A stretch of DNA of 64,000 nt from Bolinopsis microptera (taxonomy: Eukaryota; Ctenophora; Tentaculata; Lobata; Bolinopsidae). A program made the position numbers and the translations under genes. Positions 23,651 through 36,000 of this stretch are shown here, piece after piece; position 1 is the stretch's first letter; each line of letters opens with the position of its first letter. The stretch is taken from contig NC_087076.1 of assembly GCF_026151205.1 (NCBI RefSeq), forward strand, positions 12,385,675 to 12,449,674, given 5' to 3'. A model generated the notes under the pieces. It searched no databases. It was given only the letters and a program-made list of their open reading frames with translations, and had not been told where the DNA came from.

Positions 23651-25021
23651 TCAAAATAATTTAACTCGGTTATAATAATTTAAACGCAGACCTAAAAGAA
23701 CTAAGCACAGTAGTAGGATGAACTTCCAGGCAAGGTTGGAGGAAGGTAGAGGTGAAGCTGTGGGTAAGGATAGTAGGCTGGGAAGGATCCATTTCTGATC
23801 CAGAGCTGATGATTTGGGTTGAACTGATGATTTAGGTGGTACAGATGATTTGGGTTGAGCTGATGATTTGGGTTGAGCTGATGATTTGGGTTGAACTGAT
23901 GATTTGGGTTGAGCTGATGATTTTGGTTGAGCTGAAGATTTGGGTTGAGCTGATGATTTGGGTTGAGCTGATGATTTGGGTTGAACTGATGATTTGGGTT
24001 GAGCTGATGATTTTGGTTGAGCTGAAGATTTGGGTTGAGCTGATGATTTGGGTTGAGCTGATGATTTGGGTTGAGCTGATGATTTGGGTTGAGCTGATGA
24101 TTTAGGTGGTACAGATGAGTTGGGTGGTACAGATGAGTTGGGTGGTACAGATGAGTTGGGTGGTACAGATGAGTTGGGTGGTACAGATGATTTGGATGAG
24201 GGACGAGAGGAAGACAGTTCCTTAATACAATCTAGACTATGTTTGGAAATAGATGGATCAATCTTTACATAATCAGAAAACTTAGGCAAATCTATATCTG
24301 AACGTTTCAACTTCTTACTCCTAAACTTAGGTGCTTGCTCGAAATCCTCGTCTGAGTCGACAGAGGGTTTGACTGAATGTTTACGTGACTGATTATCTAA
24401 CTTGGCACCTAGTTACTTCCTATTCTGGAGTACCTGTTCGGCAGAACAAATCATAACAGAGTACGACTTGTCTGCCCGAACTTCCTCAACAGAATGAAAC
24501 AACTGGTAAGAGTATCTAACTAAAATCTTAGAACTTATGGAGGTGTGGAAACTTGCAACTATTCCATCTAATACTTTCTGGCTCTCCAAGAGATTAAACT
24601 TAAGAGACCTATCAGTTATTATGCAGCTATATAAATTTAAGAGAGCCTCTATAGAGCCATCCTTATCTAGTGAGCAGTGGTCAGAACATTCATATACATC
24701 TAAAGTGTGCTTACAGGGGAAAAAGTGCTTAAAGAACTGTTGCAACTTATCAGATAAAGGAAACATGAGCTGAACTAAGGAACTACAAAACAATCTAACG
24801 TGGGGTATCTTAGGACCTGACTTAAGATCAGAAATGAACACATAAGAACCACACTCTAACCGCAGTACTACAGAGGAGCACACGGTCAGGGGGTCAGAAT
24901 AAGCATGTGATAAAGGAGGCAAAGCATCCTGCATATTATGATAATATACACCTAAAGATGAATCGAACTTGTGGGAGTCACGAATGAGCTCAACCACGGC
25001 ATTTACCTGAGATGTATCCAT
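23651..25021 (-). CDS. Palindrome gene, left copy: stop-interrupted ORF
   Basis: One frame runs from ATG at 25021 to a stop at 23651, with a single in-frame TAA at 24413-24415 after 202 codons. The 102 bp between the TAA and the next usual start are open and in the same frame, so the protein would be ~456 residues if the stop is read through. The part before the stop has clustered cysteines (FPCKHTLDVYECSDHCSLD) and no domain I know. After the stop come an acidic segment, a basic KFKSKKLKR stretch, ~25 hexapeptides of type SSAQPK/SSVPPN, and a C-terminal hydrophobic segment (WKFILLLCLVLLGLRL) suited to tail anchoring. The TAA context is AAG-TAA-CTA-G. It is nearly identical to the right-arm copy; at one residue this copy has Ile where the other has Val. 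Confidence 0.7.
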
Positions 25022-25335
25022 AGGGAGTAGTCGTGTTGACTGAGTTAGCTGTAAAAAACAGCCAATAAGTAAAACTCAGATAGGGAGAAGTGTAGTCAAA
25101 GAACTGGTTGTAGGAAACAACACAGTCCAGATAGGAGTAGGAAGGGAGGACTCAGAACTAGTTGTAGAAAACAACGTAGTTTAGAGTAAAGTAGGCAAAG
25201 AAGACAGGCACGTAGCGTAAACTACAAAATAAAAATGTGTATTTGAAAGATAGAGCTTAAAGTTGAAATGTCAAAAGATTGTACTCAGTGTGTGAAATAG
25301 TAAACTGAAACCGGGTGAGCTATATTTCAAGAGGG

Positions 25336-25343
25336 TATTTATA
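25336..25343 (-). promoter_or_regulatory. TATA box of the left palindrome gene
   Basis: TATAAATA on the minus strand inside the small palindrome GGGTATAAATACCC, 315-322 bp upstream of the ATG. The flanking sequence is the same in the other arm. Confidence 0.6.
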
Positions 25344-25574
25344 CCCGCTTCATCGTGACAGGGATAACGAGCCAATTGTTTACAAACAAGCAGCAAGCAT
25401 GTGAATCCTTCTTGATAAGGTTCAGATCACGTTTGATCGCATGCAGGGTTCTTGTCTCCGATAGATCAGATCATTGTCTTCTAAGAAGATCATATCCTCG
25501 TTCTTGCCCCCTCTGGCTCCAGTGGATCTCATCATTACTCGATAAGCATCGGATCAAATGATTGCCTCAAAAAC

Positions 25575-26040
25575 CGTATCATCTGGTTCCACAATCTCGT
25601 ATACTCAGGAACCAGCTTTTTAATACGGAAATGGAACCAAGTCTCTAGTGGGCGTTCTGGGAGTGCTAGGGCCACCAAACTTTGCAGGAACACTATTAGG
25701 GTCAATACCAAACGATTCCGATCTGTTTTGGGGCAATCCGACAAGTTTAGAAAAAATTTCATTTTTGTTCATTCCGTTCATTCCATGACTCAGGGAGCCT
25801 CTGGCGACAATTTTGACGTCAAAATAGTTAGTAAACACATCCCCCTACACCGTACAACCATTTCCAGCACTCTGAAACTACTTTAACAGACTGAAATGAC
25901 TGTATCAAAATGCCTCAAAAACCGTATCATCTGGTTCCACAATCTCGGATACTCAGGAACCAGCTTTTTGATACGGAAATGGAACCAAGTCTCTAGTGGG
26001 CGTTCTGGGAGTGCTAGGGCCACCAAACTTAGGCATCCAA
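25575..26040. repeat. Inner inverted copies of the 317-bp repeat, left arm
   Basis: One nearly complete and one partial unit, inverted relative to the outer units of the same arm. Their mirror images lie at 27885-28345. The second is cut at CCACCAAACTTAGGCATC. This places repeat copies on both sides of the gene, which resembles a smaller inner element with its own inverted ends. Confidence 0.75.
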
Positions 26041-26889
26041 TCTTTGCAGTTGTTTCTTTCATGGTAGTTGCGAGCGTCTATACTTTCAGTCTTTAGCTTG
26101 CTCATTTTGTATTTACATCATTTGTACAAGACTAGATGGTAGCCATGTTCTGTGTCCTAAACCTAACTTTAGTGTGCATGTTATCTATTATGTTGGTCTC
26201 AGTTTAAACCTGAAAGCCATTGAATATGTTTGCCACTGCTTCTCAGCTGATCATAAATAATTTAAAATAGGGTTCAGTGTTCTGACCATTTGTGTATGTA
26301 GATGAAGCAAGGTCAGGAACCCAGCACGGTGAAGGATTAGGCCGGTTATCTAGCAAAGATCTCTGTCACTATACTTTTGTTGCTCAGTATCATTAGTATC
26401 ATCATTGAAGATTGTGCATACACAACTTTATTAAAGTAAATGTTAGACAGTGTTATTTCGAATACATCCCAGCACAAATATTATCAGCTTCATCAATCTT
26501 GATATCTTAACGATGACCCTGGTCAAACAATTTAAAACTTCTGTAATTTCATTTCTAGTATGCGTATAGGAAATCGATAAGGCTTTAAAATGATATGTTC
26601 GGCGACCTTTTAGCTCAATCACGAGACTCAGTAGGAGTGATTGAACTGTAAGGGATAATTGAGGCTAACGAATTAGCAGTTTCAAGTTAAGTTTAATATA
26701 ATAACGAATTAATTATAATAACCAATGAATTATACAGGTTGTACGTACACGCCACAGAATTAAAAACGTTCTGATCGAGCTGCACTTGCACTGATGAGCT
26801 GAACGTTTGCGGAGTTAAAATCGCAAGCTACCAACGCGATACTTCCGAATATAGTTGCGCGGCTTATTAGTAAAATTAAAAATTAGCTT

Positions 26890-27015
26890 TCGAATGTTTA
26901 TTGTTTATTTTGATTTTGTTGCATATTGTTTTGAATTAAATTATATCTAATTTACAATTTATAAATAAAATGTATACTGAATACAACAATTTTTTAAAAA
27001 TCTAATTATAGTCTG
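26890..27015. other. Central spacer of the palindrome
   Basis: 126 bp of AT-rich single-copy sequence between the arms. The adjoining ~70 bp of each arm (about 26815-26889 and 27016-27090) pair with many mismatches, unlike the rest of the arms. Confidence 0.8.
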
Positions 27016-28562
27016 AAGCTAATTTTTAATTTTACCTATAAGCCGCGCAATTGCCTTTTGAAAGTTTCGCGTTTGTAGCTCGCGATTGTAACTCCGCAAA
27101 CGTTCAGCTCATCAGTGCAAGTGCAGCTCGATCAGAACGTTTTTAATTCTGTGGCGTGTACGTACAACCTGTATAATTCATTGGTTATTATAATTAATTC
27201 GTTATTATATTAAACTTAACTTGAAACTGCTAATTCGTTAGCCTCAATTGTCCCTTACAGTTCAATCACTCCTACTGAGTCTCGTGATTGAGCTAAAAGG
27301 TCGCCGAACATATCATTTTGAAGCCTTATCGATTTCCTATACGCATACTAGAAATGAAATTACAGAAGTTTTAAATTGTTTGACCAGGGTCATCGTTTTG
27401 ATATCAAGATTGATGAAGCTGATAATATTTGTGCTGGGATGTATTCGAAATAACACTGTCTAACATTTACTTTAATAAAGTTGTGTATGCACAATCTTCA
27501 ATGATGATACTAATGATACTGAGCAACAAAAGTATAGTGACAGAGATCTTTGCTAGATAACCGGCCTAATCCTTCACCGTGCTGGGTTCCTGACCTTGCT
27601 TCATCTACATACACAAATGGTCAGAACACTGAACCCTATTTTAAATTATTTATGATCAGCTGAGAAGCAGTGGCAAACATATTCAATGGCTTTCAGGTTT
27701 AAACTGAGACCAACATAATAGATAACATGCACACTAAAGTTAGGTTTAGGACACAGAACATGGCTACCATCTAGTCTTGTACAAATGATGTAAATACAAA
27801 ATGAGCAAGCTAAAGACTGAAAGTATAGACGCTCGCAACTACCATGAAAGAAACAACTGCAAAGATTGGATGCCTAAGTTTGGTGGCCCTAGCACTCCCA
27901 GAACGCCCACTAGAGACTTGGTTCCATTTCCGTATCAAAAAGCTGGTTCCTGAGTATCCGAGATTGTGGAACCAGATGATACGGTTTTTGAGGCATTTTG
28001 ATACAGTCATTTCAGTCTGTTAAAGTAGTTTCAGAGTGCTGGAAATGGTTGTACGGTGTAGGGGGATGTGTTTACTAACTATTTTGACGTCAAAATTGTC
28101 GCCAGAGGCTCCCTGAGTCATGGAATGAACGGAATGAACAAAAATGAAATTTTTTCTAAACTTGTCGGATTGCCCCAAAACAGATCGGAATCGTTTGGTA
28201 TTGACCCTAATAGTGTTCCTGCAAAGTTTGGTGGCCCTAGCACTCCCAGAACGCCCACTAGAGACTTGGTTCCATTTCCGTATTAAAAAGCTGGTTCCTG
28301 AGTATACGAGATTGTGGAACCAGATGATACGGTTTTTGAGGCAATCATTTGATCCGATGCTTATCGAGTAATGATGAGATCCACTGGAGCCAGAGGGGGC
28401 AAGAACGAGGATATGATCTTCTTAGAAGACAATGATCTGATCTATCGGAGACAAGAACCCTGCATGCGATCAAACGTGATCTGAACCTTATCAAGAAGGA
28501 TTCACATGCTTGCTGCTTGTTTGTAAACAATTGGCTCGTTATCCCTGTCACGATGAAGCGGG

Positions 28563-28570
28563 TATAAATA
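28563..28570 (+). promoter_or_regulatory. TATA box of the right palindrome gene
   Basis: TATAAATA in GCGGGTATAAATACCC, ~315-322 bp upstream of the ATG at 28885. It mirrors the left copy, so the two genes have matching divergent promoters. Confidence 0.6.
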
Positions 28571-28884
28571 CCCTCGTGAAATATAGCTCACCCGGTTTCA
28601 GTTTACTATTTCACACACTGAGTACAATCTTTTGACATTTCAACTTTAAGCTCTATCTTTCAAATACTCATTTTTATTTTGTAGTTTACGCTACGTGCCT
28701 GTCTTCTTTGCCTACTTTACTCTAAACTACGTTGTTTTCTACAACTAGTTCTGAGTCCTCCCTTCCTACTCCTATCTGGACTGTGTTGTTTCCTACAACC
28801 AGTTCTTTGACTACACTTCTCCCTATCTGAGTTTTACTTATTGGCTGTTTTTTACAGCTAACTCAGTCAACACGACTACTCCCT

Positions 28885-30273
28885 ATGGATACATCTCAGG
28901 TAAATGCCGTGGTTGAGCTCATTCGTGACTCCCACAAGTTCGATTCATCTTTAGGTGTATATTATCATAATATGCAGGATGCTTTGCCTCCTTTATCACA
29001 TGCTTATTCTGACCCCCTGACCGTGTGCTCCTCTGTAGTACTGCGGTTAGAGTGTGGTTCTTATGTGTTCATTTCTGATCTTAAGTCAGGTCCTAAGATA
29101 CCCCACGTTAGATTGTTTTGTAGTTCCTTAGTTCAGCTCATGTTTCCTTTATCTGATAAGTTGCAACAGTTCTTTAAGCACTTTTTCCCCTGTAAGCACA
29201 CTTTAGATGTATATGAATGTTCTGACCACTGCTCACTAGATAAGGATGGCTCTGTAGAGGCTCTCTTAAATTTATATAGCTGCATAATAACTGATAGGTC
29301 TCTTAAGTTTAATCTCTTGGAGAGCCAGAAAGTATTAGATGGAATAGTTGCAAGTTTCCACACCTCCATAAGTTCTAAGATTTTAGTTAGATACTCTTAC
29401 CAGTTGTTTCATTCTGTTGAGGAAGTTCGGGCAGACAAGTCGTACTCTGTTATGATTTGTTCTGCCGAACAGGTACTCCAGAATAGGAAGTAACTAGGTG
29501 CCAAGTTAGATAATCAGTCACGTAAACATTCAGTCAAACCCTCTGTCGACTCAGACGAGGATTTCGAGCAAGCACCTAAGTTTAAGAGTAAGAAGTTGAA
29601 ACGTTCAGATATAGATTTGCCTAAGTTTTCTGATTATGTAAAGATTGATCCATCTATTTCCAAACATAGTCTAGATTGTATTAAGGAACTGTCTTCCTCT
29701 CGTCCCTCATCCAAATCATCTGTACCACCCAACTCATCTGTACCACCCAACTCATCTGTACCACCCAACTCATCTGTACCACCCAACTCATCTGTACCAC
29801 CTAAATCATCAGCTCAACCCAAATCATCAGCTCAACCCAAATCATCAGCTCAACCCAAATCATCAGCTCAACCAAAATCTTCAGCTCAACCAAAATCATC
29901 AGCTCAACCCAAATCATCAGTTCAACCCAAATCATCAGCTCAACCCAAATCATCAGCTCAACCCAAATCATCAGCTCAACCCAAATCTTCAGCTCAACCA
30001 AAATCATCAGCTCAACCCAAATCATCAGTTCAACCCAAATCATCAACTCAACCCAAATCATCAGCTCAACCCAAATCATCTGTACCACCTAAATCATCAG
30101 TTCAACCCAAATCATCAGCTCTGGATCAGAAATGGATCCTTCCCAGCCTACTATCCTTACCCACAGCTTCACCTCTACCTTCCTCCAACCTTGCCTGGAA
30201 GTTCATCCTACTACTGTGCTTAGTTCTTTTAGGTCTGCGTTTAAATTATTATAACCGAGTTAAATTATTTTGA
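28885..30273 (+). CDS. Palindrome gene, right copy: stop-interrupted ORF
   Basis: Mirror copy of the left-arm gene. ATG at 28885, in-frame TAA at 29491-29493, continuation in the same frame to the stop at 30271-30273 (462 codons plus stop, counting the TAA). It has one more SSxQPK hexapeptide than the left copy: an 18-bp unit difference that keeps the frame. It also has Val instead of Ile near residue 123. The same TAA and CTAG follow. A TATA box lies ~320 bp upstream. The intact frame on both sides of the stop in both copies argues against simple decay. The alternatives are programmed readthrough, two separately translated proteins, or a stop that arose just before the inverted duplication. 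Confidence 0.7.
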
Positions 30274-30995
30274 AGGTATTGAAGTATTGAATGATATTAT
30301 GATTGATGTTGTGCAAAACTATTACTACCGCTTTATTACTGCCAATTGCTGTTACAATTTGTAGAAACTGATTTATACATTTATATATATGATATCAAAA
30401 AATCAAATCTCAAAAACAACAAAGTAACAATCTGCTCTCTTTAATTATTGAAATCCATCCAAGTAAAAAGTTGTATTACCAGAGAGGTTAAATTTAAATT
30501 TCAAACAACCTTGTCTACAGCTTCTTGGAAGAAAATGGAACCGGATTCTAGTGGACGTTCTGAAACTGGTAGGGCTACAAAACTAAGTTGGAACACATCT
30601 TGTTTGAATACTGTTGAACCAAATTCAACTCTCTGCAACAACACAAGCAGACAAAATTTCTCAAAATCCGTTTTATCTGCTCAACTGGTTCTAAATTCTT
30701 GAATCCAGCCAAGGGTATAATGGGTGTTCTGGGAGTGCTAGGGCCACCAAACTTTGTGGGAACACTATTATGGTCAATACCAAACGATTCCTACCTGTTT
30801 TGGGGCCATCCGACGAGTTTTAGAAAAATGTTCATTTTTGTTCATTTCGTTCATTCCATGACTCAGGGAGTCTTGGGCGACTATTTTGACGTCAAAATAG
30901 TTAGTAAACACATCCCCCTACACCGTACAATCATCTCCAGCACTCTGCAGCCCCTTTAACAGACTGAAATGACCGTATCAATATCGGATACTCAG

Positions 30996-32186
30996 TAGGC
31001 TATCCACTCCGATAATTGTAACCGATAATTATCTCCGATAATTCGTTAAAAAAAGTTATCTGTTTATCTAGATAAAACATACTTTTATCGGTATAAAAAT
31101 TCACTAGATATTACCGAAAATACTGCCACAATACTGTAAAATTGTAAAGAAATATTAGTGTTTCTGCCTTCCCAAGTAATCCAAGAAACAGTCCCAAACG
31201 TCTTCTAGTATGATAGAAGAGGTAGTTTATTTAAACGTGAGCTTAAGAGGTTTATTTACATTTGTATACCTCTGGAACTGTAGAAGTAGAACTGTATGAA
31301 CTGTAGAAATCCAGAGAAGGTTATTGACATTGTTCTGTTGAGGAAGATGCTGGCATTTTATCTTACAACCATTTTGGAGACGGGCACGAGCATGTTACTG
31401 TTAACAAGAGTCAAAAATACCTGCAGGGCACTCAATTGAATTCCGTAAGTGTTCTGGGCGTGAAACATTGTCTTCAGGAGAAGGAATCTGTTGCTCCAAG
31501 TTATCAACAGGATAAGAAAATGGTTCACTGAATCACTTTAAATGCTTTACTGTTTCTCAGTCTATTGTTTTGAAGAGAACAAGTACACTACTGTTCTCAG
31601 GAGAAGAAAGCCGGTGGTCTACTGTTTTGAAGAGAACTAGTGCTTTACTGTTCTCAGGAGAAGAAAACCGGTGGTCTACTGTTTTGAAGAGAACTAGTGC
31701 GTTACTGTTCTCATGAGAAGAAAACCGGTGGTCTACTGTTTTGAAGAGAACTAGTGCGTTACTGTTCTCAGGAGAAGAAAACCGGTGGTCACTGGTTTAC
31801 TGTTTTGAAGAGAACAGGTGTACTACTGTTCTCAGGAGAAGGAAACCCTTGGCCTTGGTCTACTGTTTCGAAGAGAACTGTTACACTACTGTTCTTAGGA
31901 GAATAAAACCGTTGGTCTACTATTTTGAAGAAAACTGGTGCACTTCTGCTCCCCGGAGAAGAAAACTGATGCTCTAATATTTTCAAAAGAAAGGAAGTGG
32001 TACTTTAGCAAGATTACTGGTAAAGAGTAATAAAAGTCGACAATTAGTTTTTGTGAAATTTGGAAAACATTTTGGCTTTAGCCTTCAGCAGAAAAATTAT
32101 CGGTTTTATCGGTTTTATCTAGATAAAACCTAAATCTTTATCTGTTTATCTAGATAAAAGATTTCATACCGATAATGGATAGCCTA
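30996..32186. mobile_element. hAT-like element inserted in the right palindrome arm only
   Basis: A 1191-bp element with ends TAGGCTATCCA / TGGATAGCCTA and a perfect 8-bp duplication ATACTCAG (30988-30995, 32187-32194). The left arm carries the uninterrupted site (CTGAGTATCC at ~22940), so the insertion followed arm formation or the last arm homogenisation. The subterminal regions are rich in TTATCTAGATAAAA motifs. It has no transposase. Its core is a tandem array (separate entry). Confidence 0.9.
31560..31975. repeat. ~57-bp tandem array inside the hAT-like element
   Basis: About seven imperfect units of TGTTTTGAAGAGAACTAGTG plus CTGTTCTCAGGAGAAGAAAA, 54-66 bp each. Units near the middle are nearly identical and those at the right end are diverged. 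The short open frames over it are repeat artefacts. Confidence 0.8.
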
Positions 32187-33035
32187 ATACTCAGGAACCA
32201 GCTTTTTGATACGGAAATGGAATAAAGTCTCTAGTGGGCGTTCTGGGAGTGCTAGGGCCACCAAACTTTGTAGGAACACTATAAGGGTCAATACCAAACG
32301 ATTCCGACCTGTTTTGGGGCAATCCGACGAGTTTTAGAAAAAATTTCATTTTTGTTCATTCCGTTCATTCCATGACTCAGGGAGTCTTGGGCGACTATTT
32401 TGACGTCAAAATAGTTAGTAAACACATCCCCCTACACCGTACAATCATCTCCAGCACTCTGCAGCCCCTTTAACAGACTGAAATGACCGTATCAATATCG
32501 GATACTCAGAAACCAGCTTTTTGATACGGAAATGGAATTAAGTCTCTAGTGGGCGTTCTGGGAGTGCTAGGGCCACCAAACTTTGTAGGAACACTATAAG
32601 GGTCAATACCAAACGATTCCGACCTGTTTTGGGGCAATCCGACGAGTTTTAGAAAAAATTTCATTTTTGTTCATTCCGTTCATTCCATGACTCAGGGAGC
32701 CTCTGGCGACAATTTTGACGTCAAAATAGTTAGTAAACACATCCCCCTACACCGTACAACCATTTCCAGCACTCTGAAACTACTTTAAAAGACTGAAATG
32801 ACCGTATCAAAATGCCTCAAAAACCGTATCATCTGGTTCCACAATCTCGGATTCATCTTCTGGACTTCAGATGTAACACGCCAAAACCAAAGTATTAAAG
32901 CTTTTTGGCAAGCATCGAGTACGATACGACGCGCAATTGTGCTTGAAGTGACGACGCGCACGAGCGATAAGGAGCTACTTATCGCTCGATCGACCGAGCG
33001 ATAAGTCCGCGCGGCACCCGACTACCATGAGCCTT

Positions 33036-36000
33036 ATCACGGTCAGTCGCTATAGAGTTATTGTAATTGTATTGTTAAGTGTTGATAGTTATTAGTATTA
33101 CATATTATTGTTTGATCCGTGCGGCCGTGTCCCGACATTCTTAATTAAGTTCATCGTTATAATTAATGCGGTCTGGAAACATTATATTGATCTAAGTTTA
33201 CTTCAGAGAGAGAGACAACTGGCACTGCGACCTCGTGAAACATCATCCAATCAACCGATCGTCCTTACTAATTGCTTTCCACCTCACCACATCCGCTGCC
33301 ACCTTACTTGGGGTAAACGGACTTTCGTTATGATAGTTGATTCAATATTGTGGTCATATTTAATACAATTATTTTACCATCTTATTTGCTTGTTTTAATT
33401 GGTTATCTTCCAGATATAAATTCACATAAAATTCTGAAGTCCATAATTACAATAGAAATTACTGTCCTAAAATGTATCTGTACAAAGAGAGTTTGGGTTT
33501 GAACTGTGCCCTGAGTGAGTCTCAAACCGGGAGGTATTCCATAATATCGGAACCTGAATTTCCATACTCTAGTTAAAAGGAGCCCATTATACGTAGTTAA
33601 ATTAATGTCATCTAAATTTAATGAAATATAATAAATAAATAATCTCTAGAAGTCATGGGAAATTGGAGCATTAAATAGGCCGTTAAGTAAGTTGTCGTGC
33701 TGAAACCCGAGTACGCCTCTTAACAATCACATGATCGTTCAATTTAATACAACAAAGAACGTTCAAGGACAATGATCCACAATAATTATAGTTTCTAAAC
33801 AATTCAAGATGTATTCCAAAATTGCACACATAGAAGTTGTGATCATTTTATTGAGCTAGACTACCCTTCTCTTTTACGTTCGGCATAACTGATAACGATT
33901 GACGCCGTTTCAGCAGGTAATCTTACAATAGATTGTAGTCCAATTCAGCAAATTGTCATTGTTACAAGCTTGAATTGTTGTCAATTACTAAAAATCTGAT
34001 AGTAAGAAAAGGGACTCAATTTTAATCTGTTGGGGAGTGCGGTCAACATTGAATTTGATGAGTTATTCATTTGTTGTCAACTTGCCATTGTTATAATAGA
34101 CTAACAGTTACTTATAAAAGTATCATCCCTCTACTCAATTCATTTGTTGCTACGCACGAGCGTGCTAAATCACTCTACAGTCGATCTTCGAGATTGTTCT
34201 AATAGGGCCCCCGATTCCCGACTGTTGTAACCAACTTCAATAGAATTAGATGTATTTTTGGACGCTGATTCACCCCCATGACATTCACATAGGGTTAAAT
34301 TAAAAATGCTCCCCTGACGAGATATTGGCGAAAAAGTGTCTTGATCACGTGATATGACCGTATAACTATATAATAAGGAAGTTAGTCTAATTTCTCGTTA
34401 GGATTAGAGCATATTTTTTGTTAAGGATTGGGTTAGGGTTAGGGTTGGGGTCATCTAAGTAAACTATAGGTAAAAATATAATATTAATCATAAGCTAAAA
34501 TGTACTAATCTTTGTATTCTAAATGGGGAAAAAGGAGAAACATTGTCAGTCAGTCGAGAAAATTGTCAGTCAGGCTATATGGCAGCTTTGTAGATGTTGT
34601 GACTATGCTAGTAGTGGTCCCAGGCTTGCGACTGGAATTGCGGTGTTAAATCGATTTAATGGTACCAACGATCCACCTCCCACTTGTTGTTTGGTACTTA
34701 GCATTAATAGTGTTAGCTGTAGCCATTTATAGCAAGAATCTTAAAACTAAAGGGGATGACAAGGAAAAGAGGAAGGAAAAAGAATAACGGGACAAACAAT
34801 TAATTAAAGTATTTATAGGAGCATTAGATATTGTAATTACAAGCTTCAATAATAAATCACTGACTAAAACTTCTAATTAAAATGACACTTGGTACGCTCG
34901 CCCATTTTCACTGGTCAGTCTGAACTTCGGTTTAGCACGTTGTACACTTATTCACCTAAGTTTCAGAATTTGTTCAGTTTAGCAGAGTTAGTACCCGTGT
35001 TTCAATAAATCAAAAGATATCAGGGGAGTTCTTTAATAATGTTACGGTCATCTAGAATACCGAACTTCCTGAAAACGTTATCATATTTCCTCAGACAACG
35101 TTTAATGCCTTTAATCAGTCTATCACGGCTATATCCTCTATCAATTACTATTAGAATTTTGAATATTTTGTGAAGATGGGAGGTAAAGATATCCAATCTA
35201 GTGCAAACATTACCATATCTAAGAACTTGACTTGAAAAAACGTTGTAGCCAACCTCGTATTAGAGGGTTAGGGTTTCAAAAAGTCGTTCAGAACCAGCTA
35301 GAGGACGGGTTGAAAAAGTCACGTGACAGTCGATTGTAGAGTGATTAATCATCATCCTGCTACGCACGATTCATCCTCATCCCAATTTTCCGCATTATCA
35401 GCAGATCAGCTCATCACGCAATGATTTTTATAAAGGCCTTGTATTATACATCTGCGGGAAATTGTTTTGTGTGTTTTTCATTATTTTTGATTAAACTTCT
35501 TCTTTTTAGCACTTAAACGTTGTCATGTCTCTGTGAGCGAGCGATTTAGAAGGAGCAATTTGGAATAACAATCAAAACAATTAATTTTCAGATTAAAGTT
35601 TTAGAATAGCTATTTCAAAACATCAACAACTTTTCATATAAAGATATAATCATCACGCTACCTATAATGTGCGACCCAACGCTGATAAAGTATGACTGAT
35701 TGATTTGTGATCACCACCGTGATGGGGCTGGGTATAGTGCAGATACAGATCTGGATGTACTGGTTCAGTATATCAGTATATTCTACCTGACAGCGGTCAC
35801 CCAACCAGCCTTCATTTTCCAGTCCTGACCATTAAAACCTAGAATCACTGTCACTGCATGTTGAAACAAATATGTTTCACCCCCAAGAAGTATCCAGATC
35901 TATGATATTCTGATCATTTGTGATTTACCGACCAATCTCAGCTAGAACTCTAGTGGAATTATAAAAAGATATTACAGTTATGTTAACGGTACCGTCGTAA

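Larger units (their letters stand above)
22091..33035. mobile_element. 10.9-kb near-perfect palindrome carrying two copies of one gene
   Basis: The left arm 22091-26889 and right arm 27016-33035 are reverse complements around a 126-bp spacer. They are almost identical outside the innermost ~70 bp, which is clearly more diverged. The right arm is longer because of one inserted hAT-like element (30996-32186) and one extra 18-bp repeat in the gene. The ends AAGGCTCATGG/CCATGAGCCTT contain a smaller hairpin (CTTATCGCTCG/CGAGCGATAAG). Each arm holds, from outside in, subterminal ~317-bp repeats, a gene transcribed outward, a promoter and inner inverted copies of the ~317-bp repeat. I see no matching target duplication. 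It could be a giant foldback transposon, or an inverted duplication of a shorter element. Confidence 0.85.

Noticed and set aside
23836-24105. Met-Ile-Trp-Val-Glu-Leu repeat frame opposite the palindrome gene
   Set aside because: Antisense shadow of the hexapeptide region of the palindrome gene.
29476-29502. A tiny intron removing the TAA in the palindrome gene
   Set aside because: A GT...TAG segment exists around the stop, but it is only about 25 bp and would shift the frame.
22091-33035. LTR retrotransposon or provirus
   Set aside because: The repeats are inverted, not direct, and there is no reverse transcriptase, integrase or primer-binding site.
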